Shown here: one piece after another, positions 1 through 12,600 of the stretch
Position numbering within the stretch: the first letter of the stretch is position 1
Layout: every line of letters starts with the position of its first letter
DNA from: Vanessa cardui
Taxonomy: Eukaryota; Arthropoda; Insecta; Lepidoptera; Nymphalidae
Length of the DNA stretch: 64,000 bases
NCBI RefSeq assembly: GCF_905220365.1
Contig: NC_061131.1
Coordinates: forward strand, 8,407,318 to 8,471,317
Direction of reading: 5' to 3'
Program-made: the position numbers and the translations under genes
The notes under the pieces: generated by a model
Seen by the model: the letters and a program-made list of their open reading frames with translations, nothing else
Database searches by the model: none
What the model was told of the DNA's origin: nothing

Positions 1-3000
1 TTTTTTACAAATGTTGAATTGTGACGTCGATTATTAAGAATGAAATGTAATGTTACAAAAACAGACAAAACTGTATTTACAAAAATAATTTACCTACTAA
101 ATATTATTTAGACTGAATATCACCTTAAAATTAAAAGTCAGGAAATAAAACACATTACTCTTAAATATAGAATAAGTATATTGAATAATTAAATAATGTT
201 ACTTCAAATATTTTGCCAAAAAAGACTTAGATGTATCCGTAAAAGTAATCATTAAAATTATCTAGAGGTCAAAATATTTTAGTTTGAGTAAAAACATACA
301 GTAAACGTTAGATATTGCAAATAGGAAATATACCAATTGTTTGTAATTCACACGTTGTGGTTCCACATGCAACCGCAAGCCATTCAACACGAACCTGTCA
401 TCACAAAGTGTTCAGAACGAGAAAACATTGTTTGCATATAAAGCGACAACATGCGGGGAGGAGTCGACGCTGTTAAACCAGAAATAGTGCATAACAGTCT
501 ATCAATTCACTAATAATAATAACTTTATTATTACAACCATTTGCGACAACGGAGCACTAGTGCTTATAATTTAATAATCATATAAAATGTATGGGCACTC
601 CTATACTTAAGCAGGATGTCAGAAAACAAGTAACGGATGGTTCATCATGACTCCAAATTAATATTGCGTTATTTAAATACGAGCAAAACTACTGTTTACA
701 GACATCCCGATGATATTAATTAAGACTTCGTTTGACTATTTCGCCGAGTGTTCTTGTCAGTCTTTATTCCAGCAAGAGTGACATGGAGGCCAGTATTACC
801 AATATATTTAGAGGAAAAGATAAGTTTAATGCAAATTATTCATATATTCGAACAAGAATATTAAAAAATCAGAGATATAGTTTTGTAGCCGCTGTACCTC
901 TGTCACGATTGCAAATGAAAACATGCGATATGGACGATACAATACTATATATATTATAAACGTATTACGTACACTAATAAGTAGCCATTCCAATCGTAAT
1001 GGTTACATTTTTAATAGGCGGACAACACACTTACAAAGTGTATAATAAAACTACAATCCAGATGTATAAAATTATACTTAATCGAGATCAAGTATGCGCG
1101 TCCCTACTGTTATTATTCGACTCCGACTGTGATGTGACGTAGGTAAATTACTGAATATCAAACGCTTCGAGTTGATTCCTCAGTCGACTAGATATTTTAT
1201 ACATCTGGGTATGACTATGTAACCAGAGAAGTAGTGTTTTAATGTATCTAAATTATAATATGATAAATCGAGAGGCCCATGTGTATACATAGAAAGACAA
1301 GTTGTTGAACAGACATACAAGTAATATAGGCTGCAAAAGGAAGCATTCATTTCATTCATCTGCGTGTTACATGATCAATTCAATTAATTTGTTCAATTAC
1401 TGTATGTCATATCCATTGTCGTTCATGCTTATGATTAGTTATTTTTCTAGGTTTCTAATATTACTACATTGAGATAGTAAACTTATACTTTCGAACACTG
1501 GAAGATAACTGCATGAGAATTTAAGAAACCAATGAATTGCACATAAACTCGCAGAAGTTCGAGTGATATGTAAAATATCAATATTCTGCAAATAAAAGTA
1601 CCACAACGCTTATGAAATTTTTGCAATTTTGCCCGACACTGGGCTGATTACAACTATGACATGCATTAAACATCTAATTAAAATATGCTCCGTACTAACG
1701 TCTTATAATTATGAAACTACGATATACCTCTCATCTTTTTTTTTTCAATATTATATAATATGATTAATATAGTGTAAAAATAGTTTTTTGAGACGAATTT
1801 ACTTCAAACACTTTTTATTCTGAAGATTTGAAATATGTTTTAATGATCTTAAAAATACCAGAAAATGTTAATAATGCCCATCGAGCATAGTCACTTATAT
1901 TTTACTTACGAACTCTGAAGGGTGCAGTAACGGCAATACCGAGACATTAATCACTCCTGTGCAAAGTTTATAAAGATGAAGAACAATATTCAATGGCTTA
2001 CGAGACTGCAAGATCGATAATTATCATGAGACCAACTCTTCGTTCAACTGACGCTGAAATTCAAAGGATTCTCAAAACTGATCAGACTGCAGCTATTCTA
2101 ACATGGCCGGATTGTTGTTAACAATCTAAAGTCATGTCATAAATCCATACTAACTTTGCACAAAAGCCTTAATACACACACAAAACTTCCCCCGAAGTTC
2201 ATCCGTGAAATACAATTCAGAAATATGCAAATGTAAATATATGGCAAATTATCTTATGTAATCTTACATGTATCTTGAGAAAAGGCTGCAAAATAATCAT
2301 GGACGGCAAGTTACTATGAAGTATTTTTAAAGTGTTTAATTTCAAATAGCAACTAACACTATATTCAAGAGATCTTTCCATTTGTTCTATATTACTAAAA
2401 TTTCTTATCTTACTTGACTTTACTGAATTATTCGTTACGGTTATTATTCAATTTACATAAATCTCAAAGTGCATTATTAACGAGTCGGTAACGGAGACGT
2501 ATGTGGGATCAATAAGTACTTTAATGCAGCTAGAGAGCTACAGGTTAATTGGAAATTATATAAGACATCATCGAACATTTGTCCGATGCGAAGGCCGATT
2601 TAGAGGATCATGATAGAAATCCGTCCAACGGTGACGAAAGTGAATTTATACTAACTAGCATTCTAAAATTTACTACCTACTGAATGCAAAGAACATCCAC
2701 GCGTATGAATGCACAAACACCTAATTAATAAAAAATATTGAACTAATTCTATTCGACGCTGAGGCCGGCGACAAACCGTGCCATTCCAATGTCTGATAAA
2801 AAATACCACTCTCTCGATACACGAGTGACGAAGTTAGTAGCCGTAACGTTAGACACTTATGGGTTATGATGTTTTACTTAGAGAATACTTCACACATAGA
2901 CTTAGATAAATTTATTAACAACAATATTTTCGGTAAATATTTTTTTATTATAATTTTCAATATTTATTTTAAGAAGTTAAGTTTTGAGATTGGTTTTCTT

Positions 3001-6000
3001 TTTTTAAATTATTTTTGTAATTTTAAGAGAAAAAACAAACACAAATATAAATACTGTACCAAAAATTATTACAACTATAATTTTCTTTAAGTGCCCATTA
3101 AATCAACCGGAGACGTCTTGCACGAATTCACAGTACAAAAAGTCTATAAATTTAATCGGAAGGAGAGCGTGACACACACTAGAAAAGTTCGCAATTTCTA
3201 AGCCCTTTGCACGCTCACTTAAAAAATTATACTCTGTTCAATAGTTATATTGTGCCACTAGCGCGAACTTTCTGGGCACTAAACCAACATGCACTAGAGC
3301 CCTTTAGCTATTTACCAGACTAGGTACGATCTAAATTGGCAGTCCAAAATAAACTTAAGGAAAAAAATGAATTTAATTAATTTCTTAAATACTTTAAAAT
3401 GTAGCCATGTTATTCTTCTTGATATATAATGCATTGGACATATTCTTGATACCTTTTGCATGCACACAACCACGTTGGTCTTTTCTTTGATGATGTAAAA
3501 TCAAATTATTTTATTTAATAGTTGTGTTCGGCGAGATGCTAAGCTTAAAGGATGGTTTGAATCAAATGTAAGAATTATTTAAAAAACTCTATATATTGTT
3601 TTTTTCTTTAATCACATATATTTTCTGCTACCTCGATCTATATTTTAAGTGAACAGTATCGTTATTAAACAAATCATTTGAAGAACACACAATTCCGCGA
3701 TCAATACTAGCTTAGACTACACAATAAAAATACCTTCCTCAAATACAAGCTTCCTGACCTGATTAATAATATTCAAAATTACATTTCATCTAGCGTCAAT
3801 TTAAAAATACTTTTCACTAAGTATAGATATAATCTAGATCCACGAATATGCCATGTTAGTTTTAAACAGGAACTTCCGATCCTTAGGACATCATCATCAT
3901 CATAAATTGATATAACTCTTAAAAGGTAATTTTATAAAATAGTATTATAAGTTTTACTGTACCCACTAAGATGATATTACATAATATTGCTTTCGAAAGT
4001 GGAAGATCTCAATGTATCTCCTATGGTCGTATTATATTGTACATTCAAATACGAAACTAGCGACACCGAATGCTAAACCGTTACGAAAGCGGCTGAAATA
4101 TTATACAAGACATCGGAATGACGAGTTTAGTCGTCGACTTCTCCACCTAACTCGTAATATAGTTATATTTCAAAAGGCTCTCAAGATGCTACGTTGCTTT
4201 ACGACATAATATAATAATACATATAATATAAACTTGTAAATAAAGTTACTCTAGCTAAACGAACTCGCGTTACGTGTATTAACGCAACTCCTTACATATT
4301 AAACGTCCATCAAACTGCAAATTTCGACAAGATTATATCAAAAATAGTGAATCGACGGTTGTCATCTACAATCTGCCTAATAAATCTGTAGTCTAACGAC
4401 TATTTTAGGTCACTTGAAACGTCTTAGCCAATTTTCGATATAAAATGGACTATGGTAAATTTTGAATTTTTCATCCTGCCTGTTCTCCAAACAAGGTCAT
4501 ATAACGATTCCCAACCGTGGCACACGACAACATATCAGACATACGTGGAGTATACAATAATGTTAAACAGTTACTGGATGCTAACTATTTTATCGCCATG
4601 TTCATATTTTGACTTTTTCTACATTAAACACGTACGAGTCACATTATCCCTCATAATACATATTTTCACATCATCTTCAGTCAGATCAATATTAAATAAT
4701 AAAGATTACAATGCGAACACAATCAGCGATTTAAAACGCTTCTCATGTATCTCAAGACATTTAATCTAATAAGCTATTATAGAGTTTATTTAGAAATAAG
4801 TGGACAAATTGAAATCGTAATCAATGGGGCTCGCGTCATATTTTGTTATATTAAAAAAATATATATTGAGCAATTAAATTAAATAAAATTAATTTAAGAA
4901 ATTTCAATGTTTATCAAAGTGACACCAATATCGACAATATAAAAAAAAATATAATTCGCCTAAAATTGTGCTACGGCATAACCTTAAATGATTCAGATGG
5001 ACAGTATAATCACTTATATTTTATTTCAATACCTCTCGTAAAGTAAAAAACAGTATTAAGAGATCTTTTAAGGAGGTATCGAAATAATTTGTCATAAAAA
5101 AAATTAACTAAAAAGCCACTTTACAGGTTAACCGATGCCCTTAAAAGTTGACTAGTAAAGTGTATTAAAACATACGGACGAATATTGAAGCGAGAAAAAC
5201 ATATGAAAACATTTTGTGCTATTTCTGACTATAGAACACAACACACGCAAACATAAAACTTAATGTCTAATAACTGGCTTCGGATAACAGTAATAGATTC
5301 AGTGAAATAATGAACGAATTAAGCAAATACGAGAAATGTTGCGAGCTCCTTTTTCAAACAATAATTAATTCGCATAACCAGTCTTTTTAAAAAGTATTCG
5401 AATTACAACGAAATGTCAAACTACTTTAGACACAACCTTTAAATGAGCTTTACTTTATTTTAGTCGAACATGTTGGAGAATAAAATGGATTATATTAAAA
5501 ACTTTAAGTAACTTATTTCATATAACTAATGCAGACTTCATCAAGTACTTAAAACATTTAATTAAGGGAAGAAAATTGATTTGAATTATAGATTAAATTG
5601 TTTTAAAACAATTAATAGCTTAATGACAATACTCCGCGCGAACTGTTATATATGAACGTATTATTTTATTGAGGAATATCATGAATGAAATCGTAAAATC
5701 ACATCATAAAATATTTTTTTAAATGTAACTTGCCCTTCTGATACCTCCCGGAGCTAGCAACATTTTATTTTCAATGAGTCCTATATTTTCAATTGCTTAA
5801 ACTGAGATCGATTCTCTTATCGAGTTTTAATTCAAATTAAACTAAAAGAGGTATTTAAATAGTGGATGCAACCGATAACGATACAAAGGCGATACTCTTG
5901 CCCAGGTAGATATTTATCGCCAAACCTTGCGACACACCGATACGTTCGGACTCGAAGTTTATATACGAATCGACACGAGACTAGTTTTCAATTCTTTTTT

Positions 6001-6613
6001 TCTTTTTTTTTTCTTTATCGTGTCAACGTAATCTCAATGTAAGGAAATATCTACGATTATAAGTCTATATTCAAAATATTTTTTTTAAATCGCTCCAGAC
6101 AATAATCTCAGATATTTTTATATCGATTTCGTATCGACAGAAACACGTATCGTTGCATCAAAAATAAATTTTAAGGATTGCCGCTCACTATATTCATAAT
6201 CCAAGTCTGACCACACGAACGGATCGTCTCGATAGTAAATATTTTTATCGGCTATAATACTCTATAATTTTGCTTAACATCGTAATAATTCTTTCGAAAA
6301 ATTTCACAATTGCGAAGATCGATTTCACTACAACGTTTACAAAAGACATCTGGAACAGTTACATTCATTCCCTCAGATTGCAATCATTCGATTTTAGAAT
6401 CGGCAAAGCTGTTCGAATATCGAATGTACGTAGCGTAAGGGTGGGAGTGAAATCGAGCCGGCATCAACATGTTGCGTGACGGATTACGAAGCGTCGTGTG
6501 CGAGTCGGTTAGAGGGTGTGCAGCTGGTAGACGAGCCGGCAGCGCGGCCAGCGGCGGGAGTGTGACAGTTTGCGCGCGGCGCACCGCATCCTACAAACTA
6601 TCGGCTGCCGGCG
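1..6613. other. Non-coding 3' flank of ZSWIM8, possibly a long 3' UTR
   Basis: No gene is recognisable on either strand. The longest open frames (for example 4452-4769 and 732-959 on the plus strand) are AT-rich, low in domain-like features and resemble nothing I know. None of the SINE, LINE or MITE families seen elsewhere in the window occurs here. Because ZSWIM8 runs leftward and stops at 6614, at least the right part should be its 3' UTR. Minus-strand AATAAA signals occur, for example, at 5764-5769 and 5665-5670, but the real cleavage site cannot be chosen. The block at about 6469-6600, just past the stop, is unusually GC-rich for this flank. Confidence 0.5.
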
Positions 6614-6680
6614 TCATTTGCCGTTCGTCTGAAGCGCCACATTCAGCTGCGTCCACAGGTCCTTCTTGCACGACTTGGAT
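6614..6680 (-). CDS. ZSWIM8: ZSWIM8 last coding exon (21 residues)
   Basis: A 67-nt coding segment after a GTCGCAG acceptor encodes SKSCKKDLWTQLNVALQTNGK and a TGA stop at 6614-6616. It joins exon 7254-7105 in phase 2 (CG plus A gives Arg), producing LRRSKSCKKDLW. That lines up with the human ending LKRSKQTKELW. Without this splice the frame would stop at a TAG (7101-7103) that overlaps the donor of the previous exon and gives a protein about 21 residues shorter. The splice fits the family better, so I take it as the main end. Confidence 0.8.
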
Positions 6681-9600
6681 CTGCGACGGTAACCTTTAGA
6701 TTAACTCGATGTCTGTGCTTCGAGGGTCACTTTCGATATGTTTAGACATGTAATATCGATCCGAGAGAAAAACGAATGTCAAAATAAATTTAAAAAATGA
6801 ACAGTAAGCAAATCTCTCTAACGGTAAGCGGTCACATCTATACATATACAAATATACAAATCGTGACTGACAAGCCCCTACCTATGCTATGTGACTCATA
6901 TATCTCATGTCACTTGTATTTGCTAGTATGCTGGATCAGTTAGCTCTCATACTGAAACAACAATACAGAATAGCTGGAAACGAGTTACCTCATCTATGAG
7001 TTTTCATATTTCGGTTGCCTCGGATCCTTGCACTAGTGAAAAGTACTAAGGATTTATATTTTCTCACGCTACGTATAAACCTAGAGAATGTAAGAGGGAG
7101 CTACCGGCGCAGAGTGGAGAGCCACTCCTTGAACTGCGTGTTGCCCTCGGGCGTCAGCTGGAAGGCCGTGCGCGCCGACAGCACGATGCCGACGAACTCC
7201 TCATACTCCACCGCCGTCAGATGGTACAGCTTCTGGTGTATGCATTGTATGTACCTGGTAGGCATAAAAGTTGTCTCGTTAAACTAAATCTTTTTTTTTT
7301 TTTTTTTTATGGTATAGGTTGGCGGACGAGCATATGGGCCACCTGATAGTAAGTGGTCACCATCACCCATAGACAATGACGCTGTGAGAAATATTAACTA
7401 TTCCTTACATCGTCACTGCGCCACTAACCTTGGGAACTAAGATGTTATGTCCCTTGTGCCTGTAGTTACACTGGCTCACTCACCCTTCAAACCGGAACAC
7501 AACAATACTGACTACTGTTATTTGGCGGTAGAATAACTGATGAGTGGGTGGTACCTACCCAGACGGGCTCGTACAAAGCCCTACCACCAAGTAAACGACT
7601 AACTAGTTAGTCTTTAGTCGGTAAGAAAGTCAATCCCCCAAGCCTGCTCGGAGGTGCTCGGAGGTGCACTCACATCTGCTGGCACTTGTGCACGAGCGGC
7701 GCCAGCGTGCCGCGCAGGTGCTGCATGACGAGGTGGTGCGGGCCGCCGCGCGCCAGCCAGTGCGCGGACTCCACGCACAGCTCGTACAGCACGAAGGGCG
7801 ACACCACCGAGTTGACTGCGCACACGCAGAACTGGTGCAGGTACTGCGCGCCCAGGCGCTTCGATATGCGCAGCAGCCACTTCACGTGCTCGCCGTACGG
7901 CGGGTTTCTGTACATCGGGTGGACTTATCGTTTTACTGAGCCCTGGAAGCTTAAAATGTACTTCATCGCCGTCACCAATGTAGCCGTATTGTTACAACAT
8001 ACCTTCATACTAAATATATACATAACTGTTCATATCTACATTCTATACGATAGCAAAACCGAATATTGTATTTTGAATTGAGATTATGAGTATCGAACTA
8101 TCTGCCCCGAGGAACGAAGCAGTAAAAAATCATTTTCTAATTAAGTTAGCCGTAGGCAAGTTCGGAAAGATAATAGGTGCGATGTATCGATGTGGGTTCC
8201 TTATTTTTAGTGCAGATATACTATATTTAACAAAAAAATAAAGCCTTTTTCTGTTCTGTCTGTTTCGTTTTATAGGTAATATTTATAATTTAAATTTATC
8301 GCCAGTGAATAAGCCGAGAACAGCGTTAAACATTCAAAAATAATACAAACTCTGAAACGAACCTTCCAAATTTATTTTGTGGGCGGTCATCGTGAACTCG
8401 ACGGGCCTGAGTCTCCAGCGCTAACATTCCAACTCGATAAGCGGCTAACAAGCGACGCAGCTGCGCTGGCGGCAGGGCCGGTGGCCCTACGCCATTGGCT
8501 GTACCAATAGTTCCGCTGACTCCGCTCACAGCACTCACTCCACTGACGGTTGTCACTGTGCCCACAGCGTTCACTCCAGCGCCCACGCCACCGACGGTAC
8601 TGACCCCAGGTGTGGGCATTTGGACGTGTCCGGCTGGCATCGAAACCGGAATGGGTGCGGGATGCTGCTGATAAACTACGTTTTCCTGTAAAACCCCATA
8701 AATCTTAAATGAAATATTCCATATCATTGTAAGGTTTTATAAATAAAATGCGATAATCAGTTGGCACTGCTGGCAAAAATCAGATAGAACAAGACCCATC
8801 GAAGTTATCCATATGTTACTTATTATTTTCGGCATAGTACTAAGGCCGTCTTAGCCCATTTTAGGGCCCACAAGAATATGGGGTCCTGTAAGTAGTAAAC
8901 AAACTGATCAAAGATATACCAATGCCAGTGAAAATCACGGATGTATTTTTACGAGTCCCCATACTTTTAAATGTCTTAAAATAAATAGTTTAATAAATAA
9001 TAGCCTCTATAATAATTATAACATAAGGGAATATATCGGGCCACTCGAAGCCCCGTAACAATGGGAGGCAATTGAAGCAGCTTCGACTTGTACTCACGTT
9101 AACCGTGATGGACGGCGGGTGCGCCGAGTGTTGCGCGTGCGGCACGTGCTGCGGGTGCGCTGCGTGCTGCGGGTGCGCGTGCGTCTGGGCCACGATGCCG
9201 CGCACGAAGTATGGCTGCAGGGCGAACTGTGCACCCGGGTGCGCTGTTGCTGTGCCTCCGAACTGCAGCAAATTTATATGATTACCATCAAATGCTAATT
9301 CAATTTTTTTGCATTGCATTAACAAGAGTATCATATTTTAATTTCGGTATGTAAAAAAAGTTTAACAAGTACACTAACAAAGAGAGAATATGAATTTAAA
9401 AAGTCGAGCCTAACTAAATTGTTACATAGCTATGCAGGTCCATTATTCAGGAGATAATAATTAGAGCATATTTTAACTGCTGGCTGAATTTAAATCCAAA
9501 TTTACTCACCTGTGGAGGGTGAGTTACTTGCAGCTGGTAGATCGGGGGAGGATAAGGGTGGTAGGCGAAAGGGTAGGGCAGCGGGTAAGGCAGAGGGACG

Positions 9601-12600
9601 GCCAGGGGAGGTGGCGCACGATAGGCCGGCTCGTCGAGTACGCAGTCTCCCTCCTCGCTGGCCTGGCGCATGTACAGCTCGTGCCAGTAGCGCGCCACTG
9701 TGTATAGTACTTCCGGGTACACACCACCTCCTGCACAGAATAATATTATTATATTGATGACTCTCGGCAATAAGGCATGTTACGTCCTTTTATAATTAAA
9801 AAAATCTCTTGACCATTGAGTGAGATTCTGTGCTTTAAATATTGGAATAAACTATCTGAAATTATAATTCACATGAGCCTTTAGTAGCCTTTGTAGTTTT
9901 TTCGGTATATAACAAACACCTTTTTTATCAGTAGTCAGAAAGCGAAAACACATTTAATTTTTCAATATTTATACATATGTTCCTTTGTTGAATGAGGCTC
10001 ATGGCCAGACGTGCGTGCTGATATGTTTTGTTTTTGGAAAGGGATTGTATTTTAGATATCTAAATAAGGGTTGTAAACACACAATAAAATTAATGGTATG
10101 TAAATGATCGCTCTCTTAGCGATATATTTCCCGATCGCAACGACGCCTACCAAATCAGGGAGCCACTCAAAAATACAGAGTAAAAATATCATCGGAATCG
10201 GTCCAAGCGTTTAGGAGTCACACACACATGTACAAAAGTTTTATATAGGTACCTATCCCATTGCTCTCAATAAATCCAAATGATCACGTTACCCTTGGCG
10301 GCCGCCTCGACGGTGAGACAGGCGCGCTCGAGCATGGCGTCGCCCTGTTCCTTGCACTGCAGCACGGCGCGCTGGATCTCGTTGTAGTTGAGCGCATGCG
10401 CGTGCGGCAGCACCGACAGCGCCAGCTCTGCCGCTGCGCGCACTAAGTGCACGTCGCAGCCCGACGACGCCTGCGCAGGTAACGATCACTCAATATTACA
10501 TTTCATTGACAAAAATTTTGCGACTCAATCCTGAGAAATTCTTTTTTCAATTTTTTTTAAACATTTTTTCTTCACAATATACAGATATATATCTGACTCG
10601 GTATAATAAAATACTTTTAGAGTAGGCCGTTAACTGTTTAAGCTGAACCATTTAATCAATTACTTTATCTGCTATTCCCGCAGCTTCTGGTGGAGTGAGA
10701 TGACCCTCCCAGGCATCTATGAGGAACAAAATTGCCGGTGCTCCAATATCCATAGCTTGCCCTAAAACGAAACCAATCCATAACACTCATTACACGATAC
10801 ATTCATATCAATTTAAAATTGTTTACAAGTTAGTAAAAAAAATGTTAAACGAACCTGTAATCCAGCTTACGTGTGAAGAATAAGTACGACTTAGCCAATT
10901 TGCGCTTACACAATTGTGTAGCCCTAAGGCGTATAAACCCAACTGGAATGCCGCCATATGTAATCCTCTAAACAAATGGAAAATACAATTTTAAAAAGTT
11001 TGTTTGTTGATTGTTAGATATTTTGCGAATAATAATTTAGGAACGTATATATTTTAACTAACTAAAGAGATAAATAACAAAAAAACAATAAATAATGATA
11101 ACATTCTTGTCTTTAAAAAAAACTAATAAATTATAGAGCAAATATTTTCAAACAAATTAAACTTACCTATGTGGACCATGATGTTCTCTAGCACAAGATG
11201 TTTCTGTGAAAAGGCTTGTACTGGAGGAGCCACCAGCTTTGAATAGTACAGATTTAGCCAATTCGAACATGAAATGTGCTGAAGCTTCTGAAGGCTGATT
11301 GGGTACCGATGGATACAGTCGTTTACCCTTATATCTGTAATATGAGGAGTATTATATAAAGCTATTTATTAAATTAGTCAATTTTTGCTGCCTATTGGTA
11401 ATACTAGCTGAACCAGTCTTCAGCCCCATGATATTTACAAAATTATACCAATGCATACAAAGCGTCCCCGATCAAGTTACCCCTCGTAAGAAGAATAAAT
11501 AAAATAACCTATATCTTGTCGCAGGACTCAAACTAACTCTATAGCAAACTTCAATTTAATTTAGCGGTTTCAACGTGATCAGATAACAGACAAGTTATTT
11601 TCTCATTTATAATATTATAGTAAAGATATACCACTGCACTATTTACTTGTATTTAATAAACATAATAACTTAAATGAATCCATGAATTACGCTACAAAAT
11701 CGAACATAAACCTCGAGTCCTTGAGCCGGGGCAGCGTCTGGTGCGGCGGCGCGTGCGTCTGGTGCGACGCGTGCGGCGCGGCCGGCGGCGACGGGCCGCC
11801 CTCCGACACCGACAGCCGCTCCATGTCGCCCACCAGCGGGCACGCCGACGCCTGGAGCAACAAAGCATTATAGAAAACACGTTTTCATTTTACAAACAAA
11901 ACAAAACTACTGCTTCTATTATTATTTCATAAAATTTGACAAACAATTCATGTGTGTGCAAACAACTGTTTTATAAAACAGTGTTCGTTAAATAACATAT
12001 CTGACACTTTGTAATGTAATATTATGCTTATCATATCAATCAATATTATTTCTTTTAATAAAATAATTAGTAAAATACGATTAATCAAAAATTAGTTGTT
12101 GCAATAAAATAAAATAATGTGTGAGGTGAAATTTCTGACTGATATTTCTCAAAGGTTTGCTCAATTTGTACAAGTTTTATGGCTTATTCCACAATGCTGC
12201 TTCATGGATATGGAGAAAATCATGGAACAAATTACACAAAGTATGTGTTGTTGTCTTTACTATATTTTCATTCATCGTTAATCACCAGATTATTTTTTAT
12301 CAACACACGAAAAATTCACGGGTTTCATTCGCTTAACTGGGTTGAACCCACTACACCTCAAGTTATGGAAAACCTTTTTTCTATTCGGACATAATTAAAA
12401 AGAAATTCAAAGTTAATATAAAAGTAAAACTTAAAATAACTTTATTCTTACTGATTGTTGCAAGACAGGTGCAGAATGCTGCGCGTGCACAGAATGAACT
12501 TGATGGTTGTACAGTGCTGTGTCAGTGCGGTAGGCGGCTAGGCGCGGGTTGTTTGTGTAATACATGCTAACCATTGGATTCTTCGTTAGTTGATGGATTT

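Noticed and set aside
4452..4769. 105-codon plus-strand open frame in the left flank
   Set aside because: No domain, no homology I recognise, AT-driven composition and no splice context; likely chance.
7664..8081. Several overlapping open frames over ZSWIM8 exon 26
   Set aside because: Only the minus-strand frame with RNPPYGEHVKWLL fits the family and the flanking splice phases; the others are antisense or shifted shadows.
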